Positions 53,482 to 63,614 of a stretch of 64,000 bases of DNA are shown here, one piece after another; within the stretch, counting starts at the first letter, position 1; the number at the start of each line of letters is the position of its first letter. The notes beneath the pieces are model-generated. The model was given only the letters and a program-made list of their open reading frames with translations, made no database searches and was not told where the DNA came from. This DNA is from SXXZ01 sp041177965 (lineage in GTDB: Bacteria; Verrucomicrobiota; Verrucomicrobiia; Limisphaerales; UBA9464), in NCBI GenBank assembly GCA_041177965.1, contig JBEGWF010000175.1, positions 1-64,000 on the forward strand. Direction: 5' to 3'. Made by a program: the position numbers and the translations under genes.

Positions 53482-55266
53482 ATGAGCGCCAACCCAGGCA
53501 CCTCCTACGGAACCCAACCCATCGTCCATCGCGCCCTCCAGGAATGGGTGGCGTCGACGGCGGCCCTCACCCGCCCCGATACGGTGTTCTGGTGCGACGG
53601 GTCCGAGGCCGAGAAGGTGTTCCTGTACGCGGAGGCGGTGCGGCAGGGGGTCCTGACACCGCTCGACCAGGACCGGCTTCCCGGGTGTTACCACCACCGT
53701 TCGAACCCCAACGACGTGGCCCGGGTCGAGCATTGCACCTTCATCTGCACCGAGCTTCCCGAGGAGGCCGGGCCGACCAACCACTGGGCCGAACCGACCG
53801 CCATGCGTGCCCGGTTGATGGGGTTGGCCGCCGGGAGCATGAAGGGACGCACGCTGTACGTGGTGCCCTACCTGATGGGCCCTCCGGGATCGCCGCTGGC
53901 CCAGGTCGGGATCGAGCTGACCGATTCCATCTACGTGGTGCTCAACATGCGGATCATGACCCGGATGGGCCGGATCGCGGTCGATCATCTGGGACAGTCC
54001 CCCCAGTTCAACCGGGGGCTCCATTGCCTGCTCGACGGTCACCCGGACCGGCGCTTCATCTGCCATTTTCCGGAAACCAACGAGATCATCTCGGTCGGTT
54101 CGGGCTATGGCGGCAACGTGCTGTTGGGCAAGAAGTGCCTCGCCCTGCGCATCGCGTCGTACCTCGGCCGCCGGCAGGGTTGGATGGCCGAGCACATGCT
54201 GATCCTCGCGGTGGAGTCGCCCGAGGGCCAGAGGCGCTACGTGGCGGCGGCGTTCCCCAGCGCCTGCGGCAAGACGAACTTCGCCATGATGATCCCGCCC
54301 GAGCGCTTCCGCGGGTGGAAGATCTGGACCGTGGGTGACGACATCGCCTGGATGCGTCCCGGTCCGGACGGTCGACTGTGGGCCATCAATCCCGAGGCCG
54401 GGTACTTCGGTGTGGCGCCGGGCACCAACGCCAAGACCAATCCCAACGCCATGGCCGCCATCGCCCGCGACACGATCTACACGAACGTGGCCCTCAAGCC
54501 CGACGGCACCGTGTGGTGGGAGGGGCACGACGACCCGCCTCCGGCCGAATGCCTCGACTGGAAGGGTCAGCGCTGGACGCCCGACTCGACCGAGAAGGCC
54601 GCCCATCCCAATTCGCGGTTCACCGCGCCGGCCGCCAACAACCCCGCCCTGGCCCCGGAGTCCCTCGATCCCGGGGGCGTTCCCATTTCGGCCATCATCT
54701 TCGGAGGCCGTCGTGCGAGCGTCGTGCCCCTGGTCTTCGAGGCCTTCAACTGGAGCCACGGGGTGTTCCTCGGCGCCACGATGGGCAGCGAGACCACCGC
54801 TGCGGCGGCGGGCACCGCGGGACAGGTGCGACGCGATCCGATGGCGATGCTACCCTTCTGCGGGTACAACATGGGTCGGTATTTCCGCCACTGGCTCGAC
54901 ATGCGCAAGAAGCTGTCGGAGCCGCCGCGGATCTTCCACGTCAACTGGTTCCGCAAGGACGGGGAGGGAAGGTTCCTGTGGCCCGGTTTCGGGGAGAACA
55001 TGCGTGTCCTCAAGTGGATCCTGGACCGTTGCGACGGCCGGGTGGGCGCCTCGGAGACCGCGCTGGGATGGGTGCCCCGCTACGAGGATTTCGACACCGA
55101 GGGCCTCGAGGGCTTCAACCGCGAGCGGTTTGCGCAACTGCAGCGGATGGACCCCGACGAGTGGCGGAGGGACCTGCTCTCGACCGACGAGTTGTTCATG
55201 AAGCTCTACACCCATCTGCCCAAGGAGATGGTCTTCCAGGAGCAGTTGCTGGTGTCGCGCCTCTGA
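53482..55266 (+). CDS. pckG: Phosphoenolpyruvate carboxykinase (GTP)
   Basis: 594 residues, the GTP-dependent class. It converts oxaloacetate and GTP to PEP for gluconeogenesis. The P-loop AAAFPSACGKTNFAMMIPPE lies near residues 256-275 and includes the hyper-reactive Cys of this class. Other anchors: GLAAGSMKGRTLYVVPYLMG, NPEAGYFGVAPGTNAKTNPN and MLPFCGYNMGRYFRHWLDM, with HVNWFRKDGEGRFLWPGFGEN near the C-terminus. Start at 53482; no obvious Shine-Dalgarno. Confidence 0.97.
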   Translation: MSANPGTSYGTQPIVHRALQEWVASTAALTRPDTVFWCDGSEAEKVFLYAEAVRQGVLTPLDQDRLPGCYHHRSNPNDVARVEHCTFICTELPEEAGPTNHWAEPTAMRARLMGLAAGSMKGRTLYVVPYLMGPPGSPLAQVGIELTDSIYVVLNMRIMTRMGRIAVDHLGQSPQFNRGLHCLLDGHPDRRFICHFPETNEIISVGSGYGGNVLLGKKCLALRIASYLGRRQGWMAEHMLILAVESPEGQRRYVAAAFPSACGKTNFAMMIPPERFRGWKIWTVGDDIAWMRPGPDGRLWAINPEAGYFGVAPGTNAKTNPNAMAAIARDTIYTNVALKPDGTVWWEGHDDPPPAECLDWKGQRWTPDSTEKAAHPNSRFTAPAANNPALAPESLDPGGVPISAIIFGGRRASVVPLVFEAFNWSHGVFLGATMGSETTAAAAGTAGQVRRDPMAMLPFCGYNMGRYFRHWLDMRKKLSEPPRIFHVNWFRKDGEGRFLWPGFGENMRVLKWILDRCDGRVGASETALGWVPRYEDFDTEGLEGFNRERFAQLQRMDPDEWRRDLLSTDELFMKLYTHLPKEMVFQEQLLVSRL

Positions 55267-55352
55267 ACCCGCCGCCCCCGTCGTCCCCGAAAGGTCGCCA
55301 AAAGGCTGTTGCACCCGAAGGGGCCGCCCCGATACTTCGGGGACCTAGAGAC

Positions 55353-55955
55353 ATGATGGAGTGGCACATCCAGTCGCGGGCCCACGCCTGCCAGCGATCC
55401 GGGCGGCAGTTCCAGGACGGGGAGACCTACCACACCCTGCTCCTCGACACGAAGGCCGGATTCGAGCGGATGGACCTTTGCGTCGAGGCCTTCCGTGAGG
55501 CGTCCGCGGAGCTGATGGCCAGGTCCAACCTGGTCTCCCACTGGAAAGGCGTCTACGAGGCGCCGCCCCCGGTGCCGCCGGAGGCCATCCGCAAGGACGA
55601 TGCCGAATCCCTCCTGCGGCGTTTGCTCGAGAACCGCGATCCCCGTCACGCCGCCTCCGCCTACATCCTCGCCGTGATGCTCGAGCGCAAGCGCATCCTC
55701 CGGGTCAAGGGGCAGTCGCGCGACCATGGCCGCAGGATCTTCGTGTACGAGCATCCGAAATCGGGCGACCTGTTCTCGATCATCGACCCCGACCTCCAGT
55801 TGGACCAACTGGAGGCCGTGCAGCGCGAGGTCGCCCACCTGCTGGAGCACGGTCTGCCGGACGAGTCCGTCCCGCCGGTCGCCGCCCCCGACACCTTCCC
55901 CATGGAGGAGCCCTTCAATCCGCCGAGCGAGATCCCGTCGTTGGCCCCCGCCTGA
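55353..55955 (+). CDS. Conserved hypothetical protein upstream of rnc
   Basis: A 200-residue soluble protein (ATG at 55353 or the next codon, 55356). The first part, SRAHACQRSGRQFQDGETYH, may form a small metal-binding or beta element with His and Cys. The middle holds helices with LLRRLLENRDP and SAYILAVMLERKRILR. The C-terminal part (RRIFVYEHPKSGDLFSIIDP) is followed by a Pro-rich tail. I do not recognise a family. It lies 86 bases after pckG and 79 before rnc; a link to RNA processing is only possible from position. Confidence 0.75.
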   Translation: MMEWHIQSRAHACQRSGRQFQDGETYHTLLLDTKAGFERMDLCVEAFREASAELMARSNLVSHWKGVYEAPPPVPPEAIRKDDAESLLRRLLENRDPRHAASAYILAVMLERKRILRVKGQSRDHGRRIFVYEHPKSGDLFSIIDPDLQLDQLEAVQREVAHLLEHGLPDESVPPVAAPDTFPMEEPFNPPSEIPSLAPA

Positions 55956-56034
55956 TCCGCCTGGCCCGAAGCCCCGAAGCCTTGAATGCCTGAGATCGGT
56001 TGGAAGTCCGATGGAAGGCCGTGCCTCGTCTCCC

Positions 56035-56733
56035 ATGTCCGCCCTTGAAGATCTGCAGTCAGCCCTCGGTCATCGATTCCGGGATCAAGCATTGTTGGCG
56101 CTGGCCCTGACCCATCCGTCGGTGGCCCATGAGGACGGCGGTGGGCAGAACCACAACCAGAGGCTCGAGTTCCTCGGCGATGCGGTGATCCAACTGGCCG
56201 TCACCTCCGAACTGTACCACCGCTTCCCCGGCATGGGCGAAGGGGCCCTGACGCAGGCGAGGGCCCAGCTCGTCAACCGGACCTCCCTGGCGGGTCAGGC
56301 CCGTCGCCTGACCTTGGGCGATCATGTGATCCTCAGCCGAGGCGAGGAGTCCAGCGGTGGCCGGACCCGCAGTTCGACCCTGGCCGACGCGTTCGAGGCG
56401 ATCATCGGTGCCGTCTACGTCGATGCCGGTTTCGAGACCGCGCGGCAGACGCTGCTGGGGCTCATCCAGGGGGGAGGAGGCGAGATGGCCGAGCTGCCGA
56501 ACCTGGACAATCCGAAGGGCGATCTTCAGGAGTTCCTGCAGGCGACCTCGCCGGAGGCCCCCCGCTACGAATTGCTCGAGACCGAGGGCCCAGACCACAA
56601 CCGCACCTTCCGTTGTGCGGTGCTGCACGGCGGTGTGGAGTTGGCCCGCGGGGAGGGACGGAGCAAGAAGGCGGCTGAAAGCCACGCCGCCTTCCTGGCG
56701 CTCCAGAGACTCAAGGCCCCGCCCGCCCCCTGA
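56035..56733 (+). CDS. rnc: Ribonuclease III
   Basis: A 232-residue double-strand RNA endonuclease. The catalytic domain carries the signature NQRLEFLGDAVIQLAV (Glu45 to Asp49), with LADAFEAIIGAVYVDAG supplying the second Asp/Glu pair. The C-terminal dsRNA-binding domain runs from NPKGDLQEFLQA to SKKAAESHAAFLALQRL. I prefer the ATG at 56035 (MSALEDLQSALG) to the in-frame ATG at 56011. A GC-rich dyad, CCCGCCCCCTGA and TCAGGGGGCGGG (56722-56733, 56749-56760), straddles the end but lacks a T-run. Confidence 0.96.
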   Translation: MSALEDLQSALGHRFRDQALLALALTHPSVAHEDGGGQNHNQRLEFLGDAVIQLAVTSELYHRFPGMGEGALTQARAQLVNRTSLAGQARRLTLGDHVILSRGEESSGGRTRSSTLADAFEAIIGAVYVDAGFETARQTLLGLIQGGGGEMAELPNLDNPKGDLQEFLQATSPEAPRYELLETEGPDHNRTFRCAVLHGGVELARGEGRSKKAAESHAAFLALQRLKAPPAP

Positions 56734-56780
56734 GCAACTGAGCAGAGGTCAGGGGGCGGGGGGGCCTTCGTGCGTTCCTG

Positions 56781-57908
<1,128 letters not shown>

Positions 57909-58213
57909 AGGTCAGTTGCGTTGGGAATGGGGGTGGAACGAGAGGCTGAGAAACGGGTTCCGCGGAGCGGGATCCTGGATGGCGATGTCGGTCATGGCGC
58001 CAGCACGGTGGCACACCCCCGCGGACAAAGGTTGTCTGATGGGGATGACCACTCGACGTCCGGCCTCGGGTGATGAGCCGGGGAGTGCGGATGCGGTGAC
58101 CTCCATCGGCATCGAGTTTCGGGACTTCCGCGGCGCGGGGCCATCGAATTCTCGGATCGATGATCGGGTGGTCGGGATGGCCGCGGCCATCTGATGGGCT
58201 TGGTTCGGATGCA
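57909..58213. other. Upstream region of recA (305 bp)
   Basis: Contains no confident gene. A 27-codon frame on the minus strand (57995 to 57912) ends 3 bases before the recA start and might be a leader peptide or chance. I looked for SOS-box-like dyads and found none I would call; GGAACGAG...GGGTTCC (57936-57957) is only a weak inverted match. Confidence 0.6.
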
Positions 58214-58888
58214 TCAGGGTTGCCAGAGCAGGGGTTCTTCGGGGAATTGGCCGCCGGAGCCCGGTCGGTTCGCCCGGCGGACGCCGCCATCGAGGAACAG
58301 GATGTTGGCCGCGCCCCGGTGGATCGTACGGTGGAGATTGCCCGGGCCCGCGACGGCGGCACGGCCACCATTGTCGAAGATCCAGACGGTCCGGGAGGGT
58401 TCGGCGAAGGATTCGAGGCGCCGCGGGCGGGAATCGCGACCGCTGCCGTTGAGATGCCGGTTCAGGCAGAAATGGAAGAGCAGGTGGCCGTTGCTCCGCC
58501 GCGGGTTCGAGGGGCAGAACCACAGCGGATGACCCAGGGGCGCCCGGGCGTTGGTCCGCCACGCTCCCTCTTCATGGTAGGGGGCGATGCCCATCGATGG
58601 CGGCAGGTCGGCGTACCATGCGTTGCGGGTGGAGAGCCCGTTGGGGGCGCCATCGGCCGGAAGCCGACCGCCGCCATCGAGGGCGTAGAGCTGGGTGCCC
58701 AGGCCCCAGTGGCGGAGGTGGGACAGGCACGTGCCGGAGCGCGCGGTGTCGCGTGCCCGGGCCAGGGCCGGCAGCAGCAGTGTGGCCAGAACCGCGAGGA
58801 CCGCCACGACGACCACCAGTTCCAGGAGGGTGAAACCCGGAGGTTGGGTGGCGAATCCGCGGATCGGTCGGACGGAGCGGCTCATCAT
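58214..58888 (-). CDS. Pseudopilin-like protein with prepilin cleavage site (PVC type)
   Basis: A 224-residue protein with a type IV prepilin-like N-terminus, PGFTLLELVVVVAVLAVLAT, cut by a prepilin peptidase before Phe. The mature part (DTARSGTCLSHLRHWGLGTQ, WFCPSNPRRSNGHLLF, HRGAANILFLDGGVR) matches the DUF1559-type PVC pseudopilins. It likely sits in the inner membrane or in a type II-secretion-like pseudopilus. Such proteins are numerous in these genomes. Start at 58888 or the next codon. Same strand as recA. Confidence 0.92.
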   Translation of the reverse strand: MMSRSVRPIRGFATQPPGFTLLELVVVVAVLAVLATLLLPALARARDTARSGTCLSHLRHWGLGTQLYALDGGGRLPADGAPNGLSTRNAWYADLPPSMGIAPYHEEGAWRTNARAPLGHPLWFCPSNPRRSNGHLLFHFCLNRHLNGSGRDSRPRRLESFAEPSRTVWIFDNGGRAAVAGPGNLHRTIHRGAANILFLDGGVRRANRPGSGGQFPEEPLLWQP

Positions 58889-58967
58889 GCGTATCCCAGT
58901 CTTCGCCGGTCGGGTCCGACTTCTTTCAGGAATTCACGTTCGATGACCGCCGTTTCCACGCCGATCG

Positions 58968-58999
58968 GGGGACAGGCTACCGGAGAGGGGACAGGCTCC
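58968..58999 (+). repeat. Two copies of the GGGGACAGGCT(A/C)C motif
   Basis: GGGGACAGGCTAC (58968-58980) and GGGGACAGGCTCC (58987-58999), 19 bases apart start to start, in the gap between the pseudopilin and the surface protein. Confidence 0.7.
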
Positions 59000-59139
59000 T
59001 TTCGATGGGGCGATGGGCCCGACCCGACGACGGGGTTCGCCAGGGTTCGTGGGTTGAGGTTTCTGGGCCGTTGACAAAATGAAACCGCCGGAGGTGTCAT
59101 CGGTCATCCTCCGTAGAAAGACCCCATCCCAGGAATGCC

Positions 59140-62100
59140 ATGCCTCTTTTCCATTCTATCCCCGGTGTCCCCACCCTGATCCGCAGCACCGCCGCCTGGA
59201 TGAAATCGGCCGGAACCGCCGCCATCGCGGCCGCCGCCCTGGGTGTTTCCCTCCAGGCCACGGTGCTCGACAACTTCGACGACAACACCAAGACCGGTTG
59301 GACCGACTTCACCTTCGTGCCGGGCTTCGGCCTGCCGACCGAGTCGGGAGGGCAATTCCAGTTCATCCAGAATGTGTCGCCCTCGGGAGGGGCCATTTTC
59401 TCGGCAAGCCAGAAAACATCTGAAAAGTTCGCACTCAAGGACGGACGGACGATCGAGTACCGGGTGGATGTGGTGAAGGGAGGTGCCAAGGACTCCTTCG
59501 CGGTGCTGGCCTTCATTCCGACGGCCAACTCGCCAGGAACGCTCGGCGGCTACGGTCTGGCCAAGTCCACCACCGACATCCTGATCACCAAGGGCATCAA
59601 CAAGTACTTCGTGGCCGATGATGGTCCTGCCGCCGCGCTCAAGCAGGACAACATCACGCTGGTGCTCAACCTCAGGGCCAAGGGCGGCAGCGTCATCGTC
59701 CATGCCCGGGTCCTCGACAAGGATGCTAACAACGCCGTGATCTGGGAGAAGACCGTGGTGGACACCGCCGCCGCCGATGTCCTGGTCGCCGGCAAGGACG
59801 ATCCGGCCGCGCCCTACCTCACCGAGGGATACTTCACCCTGTATCTCTACCAGGATCTCGACAAGGCGGCCCCGGAAAGCCCCTACCAGGCGGTCTACGA
59901 CAACGCCGAGGTCTTCATCACCGATGAGGCGGTGCTGGACGACTTCAACGACAACACCAAGACCGGCTGGACCGACTTCACCTTCGTGCCGGGATTCGGT
60001 CTGCCTACCGAGTCGGGCGGGCAGTTCCAGTTCAGCCAGAATGTGTCGCCCTCTGGGGGTGCCATCTTCTCCGCCAGCCAGAAGACCTCTCGGGTGTTCA
60101 CCCTGGCCGAGGGCGAGCGGGTCTCTTTCAGCGCCGATGTGGTGAAGGGGGGTGGCAAGGATTCCTTCGCGGTGCTCGCCTTCATCCCGACGGCCAACTC
60201 CGCGGGAACGCTCGGCGGCTACGGCCTGGCAAAGTCCACCACCGACATCCTGATCACCAAGGGCATCAACAAGTACTTCGTGGCCGATGATGGTCCCGCC
60301 GCCGCGCTCAAGCAGGACAACATCACGCTGAACCTCGAGATGACCGTCAGGGGCGGCAGCGTGATCCTCCGCGCTCGGGTCCTCGACAAGGACGCCAACA
60401 ACGCCGTGATCTGGGAGAAGACCGTGGTGGACACCGCCGCGGCCGACGTGTTTGTGGCGGGCAAGGATGATCCGGCCGCGCCCTACATCACCGGCGGTTA
60501 CTTCACCCTCTACCTCTACCAGGACCTCGACAAGGCCGCGCCGGAGAACCCTTACCAGGCGATCTACGACAACGCCGTCGTCGCCGCGGCCCCGGTGGCC
60601 GCCAACGTCGCGCCCCTCCTCTCGGAGTTCACCCCGGGCAAGTTCGCCAACTTCCTGCCGGCCTCCACGGTGGTCTCCTTCAAGGTGTCGGACGATGCCG
60701 CCCTCGGTAACGACGGGGTGGCGCTGGTGCTCAACGGCACCCGCTACACCCAGGCCAACGGCCTGGTCCTGTCCGGTACTGGCAACACCCGCACGGCCAC
60801 CTTCTCCAAGCTGGAGGCCAACAAAAACTACAACGCCGTCTTCGAGGCCACCGATGCGGGCGGGCTCACCACCCGGGAGCGGTTGGATTTCGACACCTTC
60901 ACCGGTTCCGTGCTGGTGATCGAATCCGAAGACTACAACTTCGGGGGCGCCTTCATCGACAAACCCGTGCCCATCGCCGAGGGCGGAGGGCCCCAGTCCG
61001 ACGCCTATGCCAATCAGGCCGGCGTACAGGACATCGATTTCAACGACACCCGCACCGCCCCCCGCAGCCAGGATGCACCGTGGCGCAACCAGGACCCGGT
61101 CCGCATGGAGCGGACGCTCGACGTGGTGCGCTCCAAATACTCGGCGGCCGGCGGAACGGCCGCGGAGGTCTACGATTACGCCGTCGGTGACATCGATGCC
61201 GGCGAGTGGCTCAACTACACCCGCACGGTGCCGCCCGGGAACTACGAGGTCTACCTGCGCCAGGCGCTCATCAACATGGAGGCCGGTGAGAGCGTGCTTG
61301 AACAGGTCACCTCCGATCCGGGCAGTCCCAACCAGACCGTCAAGACGCTGGGCTCCTTCCTGGGAACGCTCAGTGGTTTCACCTTCCGCAACACGCCGTT
61401 GACCGACGGATCCGGCAACAAGACGGTGGTGCGCCTCAACGGGGTGACCACCCTGCGGTTGCGTCAGGTGACGCCCGACACCGAGAGCAAGCAGCGTCGG
61501 CAGAACTACCTGGCGCTCGTGCCGGTGGCCGATGCCGGCGTCCAGAGAGCGGCCGTGACCGCCCTCACTCCGGCCAACAACTCGGTGGCCGACACCGTGG
61601 TCCCGAGGGTGGAGGCGGTGATCCAGAACCGCGACACCCGGGTCACGGCGTCCAGCGTGACGCTGTCGATCAACGGGACCGGCGTTGCGGCCGCCGTGAC
61701 CCCCACCGACAGCGGCGCGAAGGTCTCCTACACGATGGACCGTCTCCCGGCGGTGGGGGTGGTGCAATCGGCCCGGTTGATCTACTCCGACAACGAGGGC
61801 GTCTCCCAGACCAACGACTGGAGCTTCTCCTTCCGGTATCTTGCGCTCGATCCGGCCGCCCGCATGGGTGCCCCCGGATCCCAGCGCGGCATCAAGGTCC
61901 AGGTGGTGCAGGCGCCCGCCGACGTGGGCCAGCTCGAGAACAGCGTGGCGCGGGCCGAGGCCCAGCTGGCCGCGGGATCGGGCATTCCCAGGGCCTACGA
62001 GACCAACGTGATCGCCCCGGTCATCAACTTTTCACAGGAGGGGTTTGCGGGGGGGTTCGCCGGTTCGTTCGAGGGCGATGAGGGCATCCCCGGACAGACC

Positions 62101-62646
62101 GAGGAGGGAGGCACCGACAACTGGGCCATGGCCGCGGTGGCCTATCTGGACCTGCCGGCCGGCGTGGTGAGGTTCGGGGTCCAGTCCGACGATGGCTACA
62201 AGCTGGCCGCGGGTGCGGTCCTCGACGCCTCCACCCCGGCGTTGTCATTCCTCAACGGGGTCGCCGACGACACCTTCGATGTCGTGGTGCCTCAGGCCGG
62301 TGTCTACGGCTTCCGACTCGTCTGGTACGAGCGCGGGGGCGGAGCGCATGTCGAGTGGTTCACGGTCGATCCGGCCACCGGGAAGCGCACGCTCGTCAAC
62401 GCCGAAGGAGGGATCCGGGCCTACAGCACCGCCCAGGCGCCGGTGGTCGCCGTCCAGTTGGTGGGCTCCGCGAGCCTGGATGGCGCCTACACGGCGGTGA
62501 CGGGCGCGGTGGTGGATGCCGCGGCCAAGACGATCACGGTCGCGCGTCCCGCCGACACGCGGTTCTTCCGGGTGTCCGGAGCCTCCCCGCTCACACTCAC
62601 CGGGATCCGGTTGGACGGTGCGAATGTCGTGATCGGCTATCGCTGA
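59140..62646 (+). CDS. Modular surface protein with a duplicated 223-residue domain, CBM6-like and PA14-like modules (1,168 residues)
   Basis: Exported (signal near residues 20-40: SAGTAAIAAAALGVSLQAT). Two tandem domains of 223 residues start VLDNFDDNTKTGWTDFTFVP and VLDDFNDNTKTGWTDFTFVP (about 42-264, 265-487). Then comes a CBM6-like domain from SVLVIESEDYNFGGAF (590-797). A PA14-like module follows (916-1087; NSVARAEAQLAAGSG, VQSDDGYKLAAG, LVWYERGGGAHVEW), homologous to both modules of the 1,485-residue protein. The C-terminal region LDGAYTAVTGAVVDAAAK to TRFFRVSG resembles the tails of the other two giants. An AGGA 8 bases before the ATG supports the start at 59140. Function unknown, probably glycan binding. 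Confidence 0.9.
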   Translation: MPLFHSIPGVPTLIRSTAAWMKSAGTAAIAAAALGVSLQATVLDNFDDNTKTGWTDFTFVPGFGLPTESGGQFQFIQNVSPSGGAIFSASQKTSEKFALKDGRTIEYRVDVVKGGAKDSFAVLAFIPTANSPGTLGGYGLAKSTTDILITKGINKYFVADDGPAAALKQDNITLVLNLRAKGGSVIVHARVLDKDANNAVIWEKTVVDTAAADVLVAGKDDPAAPYLTEGYFTLYLYQDLDKAAPESPYQAVYDNAEVFITDEAVLDDFNDNTKTGWTDFTFVPGFGLPTESGGQFQFSQNVSPSGGAIFSASQKTSRVFTLAEGERVSFSADVVKGGGKDSFAVLAFIPTANSAGTLGGYGLAKSTTDILITKGINKYFVADDGPAAALKQDNITLNLEMTVRGGSVILRARVLDKDANNAVIWEKTVVDTAAADVFVAGKDDPAAPYITGGYFTLYLYQDLDKAAPENPYQAIYDNAVVAAAPVAANVAPLLSEFTPGKFANFLPASTVVSFKVSDDAALGNDGVALVLNGTRYTQANGLVLSGTGNTRTATFSKLEANKNYNAVFEATDAGGLTTRERLDFDTFTGSVLVIESEDYNFGGAFIDKPVPIAEGGGPQSDAYANQAGVQDIDFNDTRTAPRSQDAPWRNQDPVRMERTLDVVRSKYSAAGGTAAEVYDYAVGDIDAGEWLNYTRTVPPGNYEVYLRQALINMEAGESVLEQVTSDPGSPNQTVKTLGSFLGTLSGFTFRNTPLTDGSGNKTVVRLNGVTTLRLRQVTPDTESKQRRQNYLALVPVADAGVQRAAVTALTPANNSVADTVVPRVEAVIQNRDTRVTASSVTLSINGTGVAAAVTPTDSGAKVSYTMDRLPAVGVVQSARLIYSDNEGVSQTNDWSFSFRYLALDPAARMGAPGSQRGIKVQVVQAPADVGQLENSVARAEAQLAAGSGIPRAYETNVIAPVINFSQEGFAGGFAGSFEGDEGIPGQTEEGGTDNWAMAAVAYLDLPAGVVRFGVQSDDGYKLAAGAVLDASTPALSFLNGVADDTFDVVVPQAGVYGFRLVWYERGGGAHVEWFTVDPATGKRTLVNAEGGIRAYSTAQAPVVAVQLVGSASLDGAYTAVTGAVVDAAAKTITVARPADTRFFRVSGASPLTLTGIRLDGANVVIGYR
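59263..60600 (+). repeat. Tandem 669-bp duplication within the coding sequence
   Basis: The segment from 59263 is repeated from 59932, in frame. Long identical stretches occur between the two copies, for example around 59568-59658 and 60237-60327 (only a few base changes), so the duplication looks recent or is kept alike by gene conversion. Confidence 0.9.
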
Positions 62647-62672
62647 GTCCCGTCTCGTCGGAGTCGATCCCA

Positions 62673-62710
62673 AGGGCCGGTTTCGCCGCGAGGGCGGGGC
62701 CGGCCCTCTT
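62673..62710 (+). terminator. Convergent intergenic hairpin
   Basis: AGGGCCGG (62673-62680) and CCGGCCCT (62700-62707), then CTTT, between the surface protein stop and nadK's stop (minus strand). Could end transcription from either side; the T-run is short. Confidence 0.5.
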
Positions 62711-62726
62711 TGTGTCCGTCGCCGGT

Positions 62727-63614
62727 TCAGAGGTTGCCGCCGCTCCAGCCGAATTTCTCGCGAAGGGTCGCGAAGAAGCTGCCGCCCTCCGGGCGGAGGA
62801 GTCTCACCACCTGGGGGCTGCGACGGATGAGGACCCGGTCGCCGGTGTCGAGGCGGGTCTGCTGCTGGCCGTCGGCGGCGAGGGTCGCCTCGAGCCTTCG
62901 GCTGAGCAGGGTCACCTGCACCACGGAGTCGAGGCTCATCACGACCGGTCGGATCGAGAGCGTGTGCGGGCAGATCGGTGTCAGGGTCAGCACATCGGCA
63001 TCGGGGCTCACGATGGCACCACCGGCCGCCAGCGAATACGCCGTGGAACCGGTGGGTGAGCTGGCGATGAGCCCGTCGCAGCGGTAGCGGGTGAGCAGTT
63101 CGCCGTTCACCGCGACCTCGAGCTCGATGAGGCGCGAGGCGATGCCGCGGCTCAGGACGAAATCGTTCAGGGCCGTCTGGGAAGACGAGGATCCATCGCG
63201 GTGGATGACGGCCTCGAGCATCGCGCGGTTCTCGATGCGGAACCTTCCGGCCACCACCGTGCGCAGCGCCTCGGCGACGTCGTCCTCCTGGATCGCGGCG
63301 AGGAAGCCCAGGTGTCCGGCGTTGATGCCGAGGATCGGGACCCCGGACCCGGCGGTTTCCCGGGCCACGCGGAGCATCGTCCCGTCGCCACCGAAGACCA
63401 GCAGCAGGTCGCAGCGCGAGGCCAGAGCCTCGGGTGCGGGGAGCGTAGGGATGGAGCGGAGACGGGCGAAGTGCGCGGTGGCCTCGTCGCACAGGACCTC
63501 GCGGCCGAGTCGCCGGAGTTGCGTGAGCGCCTTCCGGATCACCGCGATGCTGCGGGGTTTCTCGGGATTGGCGATCAGGCCGATCCTGCGGAGGGCGTCA
63601 GCGGTCTTCTTCAC
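62727..63614 (-). CDS. nadK: NAD kinase
   Basis: 295 residues; phosphorylates NAD to NADP. Motifs: LLLVFGGDGTMLRVAR with GGDGT at 75-79, PILGINAGHLGFLA, ALNDFVLSRG, DGLIASSPTGSTAYSLAAGG and TPICPHTLSIRPVVM. The start is a GTG at 63612-63614 that overlaps the tlyA stop (GTGA), so translation is coupled. TlyA-nadK neighbours are common in bacteria. Confidence 0.97.
   Translation of the reverse strand: MKKTADALRRIGLIANPEKPRSIAVIRKALTQLRRLGREVLCDEATAHFARLRSIPTLPAPEALASRCDLLLVFGGDGTMLRVARETAGSGVPILGINAGHLGFLAAIQEDDVAEALRTVVAGRFRIENRAMLEAVIHRDGSSSSQTALNDFVLSRGIASRLIELEVAVNGELLTRYRCDGLIASSPTGSTAYSLAAGGAIVSPDADVLTLTPICPHTLSIRPVVMSLDSVVQVTLLSRRLEATLAADGQQQTRLDTGDRVLIRRSPQVVRLLRPEGGSFFATLREKFGWSGGNL

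Noticed and set aside
56722..56760. Intrinsic terminator between rnc and recA
   Set aside because: A good GC dyad, but it overlaps the rnc stop and no T-run follows on either strand.
57909..58000. SOS box upstream of recA
   Set aside because: Only a weak GGAAC...GTTCC pair with a 15-base gap; does not match a LexA-site pattern I could defend.
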